From: LMUY01 sp964245075
GTDB lineage: Bacteria; Pseudomonadota; Alphaproteobacteria; Acetobacterales; Acetobacteraceae
Length of the DNA stretch: 64,000 nt
Direction of reading: 5' to 3'
NCBI GenBank assembly: GCA_964245075.1
Contig: CAXTLC010000014.1
Location: 3,806-67,805 of the forward strand
Shown piece by piece: positions 16,314 through 27,893 of the stretch. The translations under genes and the position numbers were made by a program. The notes below the pieces were generated by a model. That model made no database searches. It was not told the origin of the DNA and worked only from the letters and a program-made list of their open reading frames with translations. How positions within the stretch are numbered: position 1 is the first letter of the stretch; each line of letters opens with the position of its first letter.

Positions 16314-16649
16314 ATGAAGTCAGTCCTTGCCCTTGCGCTGCTCGTGACTGCGGCGGGCGCAGCCCTGCCGCAGGACGCGAAGGCAATTGGTTGCCTGTCC
16401 GGCGCCGCCGTCGGCGGCGTCGCGGGCCATTATGCCCACCATGGCATCCTGGGCGCAGCTGCCGGCTGCGCCGTGGGCCACCACGCTGCCGTGGTGCGCC
16501 GCCGCAATGCCCAGGCAGCCGCGGCGCAGCAGAATGGCTACCAGGGGGGTGGCGCCTATCCCCAGGGCGGCGCCTACCCGCAAGGCGGCGGCGCCTACCC
16601 CCAAGGCGGCGCCTATCCCCAGCAGAACGGGGCTTACCAGCCGCAGTAA
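16314..16649 (+). CDS. Small exported glycine-zipper protein with GGAYPQ repeats (copy 2)
   Basis: A 111-residue paralogue of the previous gene. It has a signal peptide (about 1-23, ending DAKA), the same zipper (GCLSGAAVGG, GILGAAAGCAVGHH), a short basic stretch RRR, and a low-complexity tail of about 40 residues built of GGAYPQ/GGGAYPQ units. The tail suggests a flexible surface or wall-binding part. ATG 16314 is preceded by GGAAA. The pair probably arose by tandem duplication followed by tail growth. Confidence 0.78.
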   Translation: MKSVLALALLVTAAGAALPQDAKAIGCLSGAAVGGVAGHYAHHGILGAAAGCAVGHHAAVVRRRNAQAAAAQQNGYQGGGAYPQGGAYPQGGGAYPQGGAYPQQNGAYQPQ

Positions 16650-16668
16650 GCGGTGGGCTGGGGGCGGC

Positions 16669-17811
16669 TCAAGCCGCCTCCAGCACTCCCCCGGCTTCGG
16701 CCAACTGCGTCAGGTGGCTGTCGGCGTCGCCGAACATGATTTCGATCATCGACATGCGCTTGAAGTAGTGCCCGACCATATACTCCATGGTCACGCCGAT
16801 GCCGCCGTGAAGCTGCACCGCTTCCTGGCCTAGCTTGCGGCCGGACCGTCCAATCTGGACCTTCGCTGCGGATACCGTCTTGCGCCGCTCGGACGCATTG
16901 TCCTCGCCGGACATCATCGTCGCCAACAGCGCCATCGACCGCGCCAGCTCCAGCAGCACGTACATGTCCACCGCACGATGCTGCAACGCCTGGAACTCGC
17001 TGATCGCACGGCCGAATTGCTTGCGTTGCTTCATGTAATCGACGGTCGACCCGTGCATTGCGGCCATGATCCCGACCGCTTCCGCCGTCAGGAACGCGAC
17101 CGCCTCGTCCACCACGCGCTCGATCGCCGGCAAGGCGCCAGCCGGATCGCCCAAGGGCACCCCGGCTGCGCCTGCCAGGGAGATCTCGGCGGCGCGCAAC
17201 CCGTCCTGCGTGGGGTAGCCGCGGACAGACACGCCCTCGCTCGGCACGTCCACCAGGAACAGGCCGACGCCGGACCGGTCCCGCGTGCCGCCGGACGTGC
17301 GCGCGGTGACCAGCAGCTTGTTGGCGGTGTCGCCATGCAGCACGACGCCTTTGTCGCCCTCCAAGCGCCAGCGCGCGCCATCGGGACGGGCGATGGTGGA
17401 CACGTTGTGCAGCTCGTAGCGGGAATGGCGCTCCACATGGGCGAACGCGAGCAGCAACTCTCCCGCCGCGATCTGCGGCAGCAACTCTGCCTGCATCTGG
17501 GGATCGGCAGCGCGGCGGATCAGGCCGCCGCCGAGCACCACAGTCGCGAAGTAGGGTTCGACCACCAGGCCGCGGCCAAACGCCTCGGCCACGATCATGG
17601 CCTCGACCGGGCCGCCGCCGAAGCCACCATGCTCCTCGGCAAGCAGCAGCCCGAGCAGGCCGAGCTCGGCAAACTGCGCCCACACGGCGCGGCTCCAGCC
17701 ACCAGGCTCCGCCATGTAGGAACGGCGCTGGTCGAAGCCGTACTTGTCGGCAATCAGGCGATCAACGCTGTCCTTGAGCAGGCGTTGATCGTCATTCAAG
17801 TCAAAGTCCAT
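16669..17811 (-). CDS. pimD: Acyl-CoA dehydrogenase, pimeloyl-CoA dehydrogenase small subunit type
   Basis: FAD-dependent acyl-CoA dehydrogenase of 380 residues, last gene of the pim operon. It matches the small subunit of pimeloyl-CoA dehydrogenase, MDFDLNDDQRLLKDSVDRLI at the N-terminus and YMKQRKQFGRAISEFQALQHRAVDMY in the C-terminal helical domain. AVQLHGGIGVTMEYMVGHYFKRM is the FAD/substrate segment. Together with PimC it should introduce the 2,3 double bond into dicarboxyl-CoA. Fifty-four bases separate it from pimC. Assignment to PimD rather than another acyl-CoA dehydrogenase rests on operon order. Confidence 0.85.
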   Translation of the reverse strand: MDFDLNDDQRLLKDSVDRLIADKYGFDQRRSYMAEPGGWSRAVWAQFAELGLLGLLLAEEHGGFGGGPVEAMIVAEAFGRGLVVEPYFATVVLGGGLIRRAADPQMQAELLPQIAAGELLLAFAHVERHSRYELHNVSTIARPDGARWRLEGDKGVVLHGDTANKLLVTARTSGGTRDRSGVGLFLVDVPSEGVSVRGYPTQDGLRAAEISLAGAAGVPLGDPAGALPAIERVVDEAVAFLTAEAVGIMAAMHGSTVDYMKQRKQFGRAISEFQALQHRAVDMYVLLELARSMALLATMMSGEDNASERRKTVSAAKVQIGRSGRKLGQEAVQLHGGIGVTMEYMVGHYFKRMSMIEIMFGDADSHLTQLAEAGGVLEAA

Positions 17812-17865
17812 ATCGCACTCGCCTTGCTGCTGAAGCCTTCTGCCTCTGGAAAAAGGGAAGGGTTG

Positions 17866-19074
17866 TCAGAATCCCAGGATCGCCTTGGCCACGATGTTGC
17901 GCTGGATCTCGTTGGACCCGCCATAGATCGAGATCTTGCGCCAGTTGAAGTAGGTCGGCGCCGCCTCGGCCGCGTAGTCCGGACCGATGGACATCGGGTC
18001 GTTGTCGCCTTCCGCCTCCTCGTCCGAACGGTACGGCATCGCGTAGGGCCCCACCATCTCCATCAGCAGCTCGGTCGTCGCCTGCTGGATCTCCGACCCC
18101 TTGATCTTGAGGATGGAGCTGGCCGGGTTGGGCTTGCCCTTCGCGTGGTCGCGCTCGGCGGCCACCACGCGCAGTTGCGTCATCTCCAGCGCGCGCAGGT
18201 CGATCTCCACTGCGGTCAGCTTCTCGCTGAAGGCGCGGTTCTCGATCATCGGCCTGTCGCCGATGCGCTCCAGCTTGGCGAGTTGCCGCAGCCGCATCAG
18301 CCGCGCCTTGGACACGCCCACGCGGGCGATGCCCGTCCGCTCGTTGCCCAGCAGGAACTTGGCGTAGTCCCAGCCGCGGTTCTCCTCGCCGACCAGGTTC
18401 TCGGCCGGGACGCGCACGTCATCGAACCAGACCTCGTTCACCTCGTGCCCGCCATCCAGCGTCTGGATCGGGCGCACCGTGATGCCCGGCGTCCCCATGT
18501 CGATCAGGATGAAGGAGATGCCCTCCTGCTTCTTCGCCGCATTCGGGTTCGTGCGAACCAGGCAGAAGATCCAGTCGGCATGCTGCGCCAGCGTGGTCCA
18601 GGTTTTCTGGCCGTTGACGACGTAGGTGTCGCCCTCGCGCTTGGCGGTGGTGCGCAGCCCGGCCAGGTCGGAGCCGGCGCCCGGCTCGGAGAAGCCCTGG
18701 CACCACCAGGTGTCCAGGTTGGCGGTGGCCGGCAGGAAGCGCTGCTTCTGCGCCTCGGAGCCGAACTGCGCGATGACCGGGCCGACCATGGAGGTGTTGA
18801 AGGCGAGCGGCGCCGGGACGGAAGCGGTCTGCATCTCGTCCAGCCAGATGTAGGACTGCACCGACGTCCAATCCTTGCCGCCGTACGCCACCGGCCAATG
18901 CGGCACGGCGAGGCCGGCCGCGTTCATGGCGCGCTGGGTGGTTTGCAGGTCCGCCTTGGACACGTGCTCGCCACGGCCACCCTTCTCGCGGATCTCGGCG
19001 GGGATCTTCGTGCGGAAGAAGTCCCGCATCTCCTGGCGGAAGGCGCGTTCCTCGGGAGTGAAGCTCAGGTCCAT
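17866..19074 (-). CDS. pimC: Acyl-CoA dehydrogenase, pimeloyl-CoA dehydrogenase large subunit type
   Basis: A 402-residue FAD-dependent acyl-CoA dehydrogenase. It shows WWCQGFSEPGAGSDLAGLRTTA (flavin-binding loop), GQKTWTTLAQHADWIFCLVRT, the GNERTGIARVG segment and the C-terminal IYGGSNEIQRNIVAKAILGF, which is standard for the family. Position between the thiolase and the small subunit gene fits PimC. Partner of PimD in oxidation of long dicarboxyl-CoA esters. A dispersed repeat lies between its start and the pimB stop. Confidence 0.87.
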   Translation of the reverse strand: MDLSFTPEERAFRQEMRDFFRTKIPAEIREKGGRGEHVSKADLQTTQRAMNAAGLAVPHWPVAYGGKDWTSVQSYIWLDEMQTASVPAPLAFNTSMVGPVIAQFGSEAQKQRFLPATANLDTWWCQGFSEPGAGSDLAGLRTTAKREGDTYVVNGQKTWTTLAQHADWIFCLVRTNPNAAKKQEGISFILIDMGTPGITVRPIQTLDGGHEVNEVWFDDVRVPAENLVGEENRGWDYAKFLLGNERTGIARVGVSKARLMRLRQLAKLERIGDRPMIENRAFSEKLTAVEIDLRALEMTQLRVVAAERDHAKGKPNPASSILKIKGSEIQQATTELLMEMVGPYAMPYRSDEEAEGDNDPMSIGPDYAAEAAPTYFNWRKISIYGGSNEIQRNIVAKAILGF

Positions 19075-19101
19075 GATACCTACTTTCGTTGCCGCGCCGG
19101 T

Positions 19102-19146
19102 CCCTCACCCCACCCTCTCCCTTTGGGAAGGGCCGGGGTGGAGGGT
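19102..19146. repeat. Dispersed palindromic repeat, copy B
   Basis: In the 81-base gap between pimB and pimC. Reads CCCTCACCCCACCCTC, then a TCCC-TTT-GGGA stem, then AAGGGCCGGGGTGGAGGG. Shares the CCCTCACCCC and GGCCGGGGTG words with other copies. Confidence 0.6.
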
Positions 19147-19155
19147 CCGCGCATC

Positions 19156-20340
19156 CTAGTTCACGATCTCGAACAGTCCGGCAGCGCCCTGGCCGCCTCC
19201 GATGCACATGGTGACCACGGCGTGTTTGGCACCCCGCCGCCGGCCCTCGATCAAGGCGTGGCCGGCCATCCGGGCGCCGCTCATGCCATACGGGTGGCCG
19301 ATCGAGATGGAGCCGCCATCCACGTTCAGCCGGTCGTTCGGGATGCCGAGCTTGTCACGGCAGTACAGCACCTGGCTGGCGAACGCCTCGTTCAGCTCCC
19401 AAAGGTCGATGTCCTCGATCTTCAGCCCCTTGCGCTCCAGCAGGCGGGGAATGGCATAAACCGGGCCGATGCCCATCTCGTCCGGATCGCACCCGGCGGT
19501 CGCGTAGCCGCGGAAGATGCCGAGCGGCGTCAGGCCCAGGCGCCGCGCCTCCTCCATGGACATCATCACGCAAGCGGAAGCGCCGTCGCTCAACTGGCTG
19601 GCGTTGCCGGCGGTGACGAACTGGTCTTCCCCGCGCACCGGCTTCAGCTTGGCCAGGCCTTCCAGCGTCGTGTCCGGGCGGTTGCACTCGTCGGAGGTAA
19701 GCGTCACCTGCTCCTGGCTGACCGCCTTGGTGGCCTTGTCCACCACCTCCTTGGTGACCGTCATCGGCACGATCTCCGCCGCCATGCGGCCGGCCTGCTG
19801 GGCGGCGGCGGTGCGGCGCTGGCTCTCCAGCGAGTACTCGTCCTGCGCCTCGCGGCTGATGCCGTAGCGCTTGGCCACCACGTCGGCGGTCTCGATCATC
19901 GGCATGTAAACGTCCGGCTTGTTCTCCAACAGCCATTCGTCGCGGTAGTGGAACTGGTTCATGTGGAGCTGCACCAAGCTGATCGACTCCAGCCCGCCCG
20001 CGACCGCCACCGGCGCGCCGTCATTGATGATGCGCCCGGCCGCCAGCGCCATCGCCTGCAAGCCGGAGGAGCAGAACCGGTTCACCGTCATGGCGGATGC
20101 GGTGGACGGGATGCCGGCCCGCAGCGCCGCCTGCCGGGCGATGTTGCCGCCGGTGGCGCCTTCGGGGTTGGCGCAGCCCATCACGACGTCCTCCACGCTC
20201 GCCGGGTCGATGCCGGCGCGGTCCATGGCGGCGCGGATGACGTGGCCGCCGAGGTCGGCGCCGTGGGTGAGGTTGAACGCCCCGCGCTGCGCCTTGCCGA
20301 TCGGCGTGCGGGCGGTGGAGACGATTACGGCTTCGGTCAT
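19156..20340 (-). CDS. pimB: Acetyl-CoA acyltransferase (thiolase), PimB type
   Basis: Last beta-oxidation step: cleaves 3-ketoacyl-CoA with CoA to give acetyl-CoA and a shortened acyl-CoA. The 394-residue product has the full catalytic set: nucleophile Cys90 in NRFCSSGLQ, His349 in GHPYGMSG, and Cys379 in CIGGGQG. ELNEAFASQ, the conserved Asn-Glu region, is present. It overlaps pimA by four bases (ATGA). The pim context suggests dicarboxyl-CoA as substrate. Confidence 0.92.
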   Translation of the reverse strand: MTEAVIVSTARTPIGKAQRGAFNLTHGADLGGHVIRAAMDRAGIDPASVEDVVMGCANPEGATGGNIARQAALRAGIPSTASAMTVNRFCSSGLQAMALAAGRIINDGAPVAVAGGLESISLVQLHMNQFHYRDEWLLENKPDVYMPMIETADVVAKRYGISREAQDEYSLESQRRTAAAQQAGRMAAEIVPMTVTKEVVDKATKAVSQEQVTLTSDECNRPDTTLEGLAKLKPVRGEDQFVTAGNASQLSDGASACVMMSMEEARRLGLTPLGIFRGYATAGCDPDEMGIGPVYAIPRLLERKGLKIEDIDLWELNEAFASQVLYCRDKLGIPNDRLNVDGGSISIGHPYGMSGARMAGHALIEGRRRGAKHAVVTMCIGGGQGAAGLFEIVN

Positions 20341-22024
20341 TGTGCGGACACCTCTGCGATCTGGGATGCGGGCTCGGAGGCGCGCTGCTTCTCCTCGTCA
20401 GCCAACTCCTTGCGGGACAGCTTGCCCACCGCCGTGCGCGGCAGGCTTTCGCGGAACTCGACGGCGGCCGGCATCTCGTGGCGCCCAAGCTTGTCGGCGA
20501 GGAAGCCCCGCAGCTCCTCGGCCGTGAACGGCTCGGCGCCGCCGCGCAGCTTCACGAACGCCTTGGCCGCCTGGCCGCGGTACGCGTCCGGGATGCCGAC
20601 CACCGTGCATTCCTCCACCGCTTCATGCTCGTAGATCGCGTCCTCGATCAATCGCGGATACACGTTGAAGCCGCCGGAGATGATCATGTCCTTCTTGCGG
20701 TCCACGATATAGAAGTTGCCCGCCTCGTCCATGCGGCCGATGTCGCCGGTCAGCAGGAAGCCGTCGGCGAAGGCGGAAGCGGCCTCTTCCGGCCGGTTCC
20801 AGTAGCCGTCGGTGATGTTCGGGCCGCGCAGCCGGATCTCGCCGGTTTCGCCGATGGGAAGCACGCGGTGCGGATCGTCCAGCGCCACGATCTCCATCTC
20901 GACGCCGGGCAGCGGCACGCCGATCAGCCCGGGGCGCATGTCCGCCCCGGGCAGGATGTTGCTCCCGGCGGAGCAGGTCTCCGTCATGCCCCAGCCCCCG
21001 CCCACCCGCTGCCCGGTCAGCGCCCGGAACCGCTCCGCCACTTCGACCGGCAAGGGGGCGCCGCCGCTGCTGGCGGTGCGCAAGGAGGACAGGTCCCGCT
21101 TGTCCAGGCCTGGCTGGGCGGCCATGGCGATGTACATGGTCGGCACGCCGGGGAAAATGGTGGCGCGCCCGTGCTCGATGTCGTCCAGCGTTTGTGCCGC
21201 GTCGAAGCGCAGCCGCAGCAGCATCTCCGTCCCGCTCTTCAGGTTCCGCAGCATGACGGTGACCATCATGTAGATGTGGAACAACGGCAGCACGCCCACC
21301 ACCCGGTCATCCGGCTGGTACGAGCGGCCATGGCCCTCCGACCACACCTCGTAGATGGAGGTGGCCGCCGTCAGGTTCGCGTGGGTCAGCATGGCGGCGC
21401 GGGGCAGGCCGGTGGTGCCGCCGGTGTATTGCAGCACGGCCAGGTCGCCGGGGTCGGCCGCTGGCCAGTTGCCGCCGGGAGCCCCCTCGCCCAATCCGGC
21501 GAAACGCAGGACGCGGCTGTCTTCCGGGATGCCCTGCGTGGGCGGCCCTGCGCCCCAGGCGGCGTCCTCGCCCACGATCAAGCTGTCCAGCAGCCCGTCC
21601 GCCAGCAGCGCGAGCGCATGCGGCAGCATGGCCGCGAAATCCGGCGCCACCATCACCCGCGCGCCGCTGTCCGCGAGCTTGCGCGCCAGCGAGCGCGGCG
21701 GGTCGAGCGGGCTGAGATGCACGACGCGGCCCCCCGCCCGCAGCACGCCGAAGAAGCTGACCGGATGGTAGGGCGTGTTCGGCAGGTAAAGCGCCACCGC
21801 GACGCCCGGCCCCACCCCCAGCGCGCGGAACCCGGCAGCCGCCCGGTCCACCCGCCCGCCGAACTCGCGGAAGCCGATGCGCCGGCCGCGGAACTCGATG
21901 TATGGCTTGTCGCCGTAGGCGGCGACCGCCGTGTCCATCATCTGCGGCAACGTCGTGACCGTGAGCGGCACGTCCCACCGCAGGCCCGGCGGGTAGGAGC
22001 GCTCCCACGCGAACGGACGCGCCA

Positions 22025-22025
<1 letters not shown>
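20337..22025 (-). CDS. pimA: Dicarboxylate/fatty-acid--CoA ligase, PimA type
   Basis: AMP-forming ligase of 562 residues that activates pimelate or similar acids to CoA esters. Motifs: YTGGTTGLPRAAMLTHANL (P-loop; the usual lysine is arginine), LFHIYMMVTVMLR, GWGMTETCSAGS, DGFLLTGDIGRMDEAGNFYIVDRKKDMIISGGFNVYP, and the catalytic lysine in RTAVGKLSRK. It starts at ATG 22025 overlapping the pimF stop by one base (TGATG). Gene order pimF-A-B-C-D matches the Rhodopseudomonas palustris pim operon, which supports the name. Confidence 0.88.
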
Positions 22026-24097
<2,072 letters not shown>

Positions 24098-24100
24098 GGC

Positions 24101-24811
<711 letters not shown>

Positions 24812-24821
24812 CGCCCGGCCG

Positions 24822-25580
24822 TCATGCCAACGCATCCGCAGCCGTGCCCAGGTAGGCCGCGCGCACGGCCGCGTTGCCGCGCACCTCGGACGGCGGGCCG
24901 CTGGCGATCACCTGGCCGTCCGCCAGCACCGTGATGCGGTCCGCCAGGCCGAACACCACGCCCAGGTCGTGCTCGATCATCACCAGCGTCTTGCCCTCCG
25001 TCACGCGGCGGATCAGCGCGGTGGCGGACTCGGTTTCCGCGTGGCTCATGCCGGCCGTGGGCTCGTCCAGCAGGATCGTGTTGGCGCCTCCCGCCACGGC
25101 GATGCCGATCTCCAGCGCGCGCTGGTCGGCATAGGCCAGCGCGCCCGCGAGCACGGCGCGCCGCGGCGTCAGGCCGGTCAGCTCCAGCACCTCCTCCGCC
25201 CGGCGTGCGAGCACGCGGTAGCCGCTCGCCGGGCGCCAGAAGTTGTGCCCGGCGCCCGCCGACCGCATCGCCGCGTTGCGGAGGTTCTCGAACACCGTCA
25301 TGCGCGGGAACAGGGATGTCACCTGGAACGAGCGGGACAGCCCGCGCCGGCTGATCACGAAGGAAGGCAGGCCGGTGATGTCCTCGCCGTGCAGCAGCAC
25401 CTGGCCGGCATCGGGCGCGTAGCGGCCGCTGACCAGGTGAAAGAACGTGCTCTTGCCCGCGCCGTTCGGGCCGATCACGGCGTGGCGTTCGCCGGCGGCG
25501 ATGTCCAGCGTCACGCCCTTGATGATCGCCGTGGCGCCGAAGCTCTTGCGCAGGCCCCGGATGGACAGCGCCGCGGTCAC
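24822..25580 (-). CDS. livG: Liv-type ABC importer ATPase (LivG)
   Basis: First ATP-binding subunit, 252 residues. Walker A GPNGAGKST is at 37-45, signature region reads LAYADQRALEIGIAV (LivG proteins have a divergent LSxGDQ-type signature; here ADQ), Walker B TILLDEPTAGM, and MIEHDLGVVFGLADR carries the switch histidine. Starts with GTG at 25580 overlapping the livM stop (GTGA). Works with LivF, LivH, LivM and the binding protein. Confidence 0.9.
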   Translation of the reverse strand: MTAALSIRGLRKSFGATAIIKGVTLDIAAGERHAVIGPNGAGKSTFFHLVSGRYAPDAGQVLLHGEDITGLPSFVISRRGLSRSFQVTSLFPRMTVFENLRNAAMRSAGAGHNFWRPASGYRVLARRAEEVLELTGLTPRRAVLAGALAYADQRALEIGIAVAGGANTILLDEPTAGMSHAETESATALIRRVTEGKTLVMIEHDLGVVFGLADRITVLADGQVIASGPPSEVRGNAAVRAAYLGTAADALA

Positions 25581-26851
25581 AGGGACGCCACGGCCCCGGC
25601 CTGCCACGCCGCCCGCGCCGCCGGCCAGGTGCGCCGCAGCAGGGCCGCGCCGGCCGCGAACAGCGCCATCCCCACGGCCCACTGCCACAATCCGGTCGGC
25701 TCCGCCGGCAAGCCAAGCACCTGCCCGGCCGCGGCGCCGTTGCGCACGGCTTGCAGGCGGAACGCCAGCTCGGCCAAGGCGGCCACGCCGGCCAGCGCCA
25801 GCGCGAGGCCGGGCAGTTGCGCGCCGTAGGAGGGCAGCAACGCTGTGGCGCGGCCGGAACGGACCAGGGGCGCGTGCGCCAGGATGATGCCCGACAGCCC
25901 GCCCGGCGCCCACACCACCGCCGCGATGAACAGCAGGCCGTCGTACAACTGCCAGGCGTCCGTCATCGTGGACAGCGCCACTTGCAGGTAGGTCACCAGG
26001 ATGGCCCCCAGCACCGGCCCCCAGAACGTGCCGACGCCGCCCACGAAGGTCATCAGCAGCACCGCGCCCGACGCTTCGGAGGAGATGCTGCCAGACGTGA
26101 CGATCTCGTCGTTCAACGCTTGCAGCCCGCCCGCCACGCCCGCGAACAAGCCGGACAGCGCGAACACCAGGAACCGCACGCGCGCCGGGTCATAGCCGAT
26201 GAAGCCGACCCGCTCCGCGTTGTCCCGCACGGCGTTGGCCAGCCGGCCGAGCGGGGTGCCGGTGTAGCGCCACATCAGGAAGGCGCAGAGGAACGCCCAG
26301 ACGGCGATCAGGCCGTACACGTGCAGCTGGCTGCCGAAGTCGAAGCCGAACAGCGCCGGGCCGTCCGAGCGGTCGCCGTTCAGCCCTTCCTCGCCGCCGA
26401 ACACGGAGGGGAACATCAGCACGGCGGCGCCGAACAGCTCGGCGAGGCCGAGCGTGATCATGGCGAACGCCGTCTCCCCCCGCCGTGTGGCGACCAGGCC
26501 GGCGAGCACGGCCGCCGCCAGGCCCCCAGCCGCGCCGGCGAGCGGGACGAACGGCATGGGCACCCACCAGCCCAGCCCGGCCGCACGCATGGCGTGCATG
26601 GCGGCGAACCCGCCGAAGCCGGCGAACACCGCATGGCCGAAATCCAGCATGCCGCCCTGGCCGAGCAGCATGTTGAACGACAGCGCGAAGACGATGGCGA
26701 TGCCCATGCGGCACAGCAGCGAGAGGCCGAAGCCGCTGGACAGCAGGTAAGGGGCAGCGACCGCCACCATCGCCGCGAGCAACCAGGGCAAGGCCGATCG
26801 CAGGCCGGTGCGCGGGCGGCTCAGCGGGATGGCGCGGGCCGTGACGCTCAT
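25577..26851 (-). CDS. livM: Liv-type ABC importer permease (LivM)
   Basis: Integral membrane permease of 424 residues. It carries the family segments ALSFNMLLGQGGMLDFGHAVFAGFGG and GFIGYDPARVRFLVFALSGLFAGVAGGL, and GPVLGAILVTYLQ. It is longer than most LivM (about 320-360): after the core at about 310 there is an extra C-terminal part with two more predicted helices (QLPGLALALAGVAALAELAF and WAVGMALFAAGAALL). ATG 26851 is used; an upstream ATG would read into a dispersed repeat. Confidence 0.88.
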   Translation of the reverse strand: MSVTARAIPLSRPRTGLRSALPWLLAAMVAVAAPYLLSSGFGLSLLCRMGIAIVFALSFNMLLGQGGMLDFGHAVFAGFGGFAAMHAMRAAGLGWWVPMPFVPLAGAAGGLAAAVLAGLVATRRGETAFAMITLGLAELFGAAVLMFPSVFGGEEGLNGDRSDGPALFGFDFGSQLHVYGLIAVWAFLCAFLMWRYTGTPLGRLANAVRDNAERVGFIGYDPARVRFLVFALSGLFAGVAGGLQALNDEIVTSGSISSEASGAVLLMTFVGGVGTFWGPVLGAILVTYLQVALSTMTDAWQLYDGLLFIAAVVWAPGGLSGIILAHAPLVRSGRATALLPSYGAQLPGLALALAGVAALAELAFRLQAVRNGAAAGQVLGLPAEPTGLWQWAVGMALFAAGAALLRRTWPAARAAWQAGAVASL

Positions 26852-26860
26852 GGTGGCAAG

Positions 26861-26934
26861 CCCCCACCCAACCCGCTCCCGCAAGCGGGAACCGGCTCTC
26901 CTTCTCCCGCTCGCGGGAGAGGGCCGGGGTGAGG
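26861..26934. repeat. Dispersed palindromic repeat, copy C (two hairpins)
   Basis: Fills the gap between livM and livH. Contains TCCCGC-AA-GCGGGA (26877-26890) and TCTCCCGC-TC-GCGGGAGA (26903-26920), both perfect, flanked by CCCCACCC and GGCCGGGGTGAGG. Two-hairpin form of the family. Confidence 0.7.
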
Positions 26935-26942
26935 ACAGCGCA

Positions 26943-27893
26943 TCACGCCGTCCTCGACCCGGCCAGGCCCTTGGGCCGGAACGCCAAGGTCAGCACCAGC
27001 AGCAGGTAGGGCACAATCGGCGCCGCCCGCGCCACCGTCAGGTTCCACAGGTCGGTCAGGCGGCCGGCCGGGTCCACTGCCAAGCCCATCGCGGCCAGCG
27101 CTCTCCACAGCGGCAGGTCCAGGCTGATCGACACGGTCTGGATCAGCCCGATCAGCACGGACGCCGCCAACGCGCCCCAGATCGAGCCCAGCCCGCCCAT
27201 CACCACTACCGCGAACACGATGGCGCCGAGCGAGGCGGCCATGCCCGGCTGGGTGGTGAACGCGTTGCCTGCGATCACCCCCGCCAGCCCGGCGAGCGCG
27301 CAGCCGGCGCCGAACACCAGCGTGAACACCCGCGGCACGTCGTGGCCCAGCATGGACACCATGTCCGGATGGGTCAGCGCCGCGCGCACCACCAGGCCCA
27401 GCCGGGTCCGCGCCAGCGCCGCGTAGAGCGCCACGAACATCAGCAGGGAGACCGCCATCATGAACACCCGGTACGCCGGGTAGGCGGTGTCACCCACGTG
27501 GAACAGCGGGAAATCCAACGCCGGCGGCACCACGTAGGGGACCGGGTTGCGTCCCCAGACCAGCGGCACGACCTCGCCGATCACGAAGGCCAGGCCGAAG
27601 GTGAACAGCAGTTCCGCCATGTGGCCGTGGCGGTGCACCGCGCGCAGGCCGTAGCGTTCCAGCAACGCGCCGAGCACGCCGACCAGCAGCGGCGCGATGA
27701 CCAGGCCGGGCCAGAACCCGGCGTAAAGGCTCACCGTGTAGGCGAAGTAGGCGCCCAGCATGTAGAAGCTGGCATGGGCCAGGTTCAGCACGCCCATCAT
27801 GCCGAAGATCAGCGTCAGCCCGCTGGACAGCATGAACAGCAGCAGGCCGTACACCAGGCCGTTCAGCAGCAGGAGCGTGACGGATGGACTCAT
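26943..27893 (-). CDS. livH: Liv-type ABC importer permease (LivH)
   Basis: Membrane permease of 316 residues with about eight helices. Diagnostic segments: NGLVYGLLLFMLSSGLTLIFGMMGVLNLAHASFYMLGAY at the N-terminus, ELLFTFGLAFVIGEVV, and AFVVVMGGLGSIWGALAASVLIGLIQ (the EAA-like region). ATG at 27893 overlaps the end of the binding-protein gene (ATGA-type), so the two are coupled. Confidence 0.92.
   Translation of the reverse strand: MSPSVTLLLLNGLVYGLLLFMLSSGLTLIFGMMGVLNLAHASFYMLGAYFAYTVSLYAGFWPGLVIAPLLVGVLGALLERYGLRAVHRHGHMAELLFTFGLAFVIGEVVPLVWGRNPVPYVVPPALDFPLFHVGDTAYPAYRVFMMAVSLLMFVALYAALARTRLGLVVRAALTHPDMVSMLGHDVPRVFTLVFGAGCALAGLAGVIAGNAFTTQPGMAASLGAIVFAVVVMGGLGSIWGALAASVLIGLIQTVSISLDLPLWRALAAMGLAVDPAGRLTDLWNLTVARAAPIVPYLLLVLTLAFRPKGLAGSRTA

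Noticed and set aside
16560..16640. CRISPR-like direct repeats
   Set aside because: These are short in-frame units coding GGAYPQ, with no spacers and no cas genes.
16978..20634. 1218-codon plus-strand frame over pimD, pimC, pimB
   Set aside because: Length comes from GC-rich third positions; the opposite strand has catalytic motifs for three enzymes.
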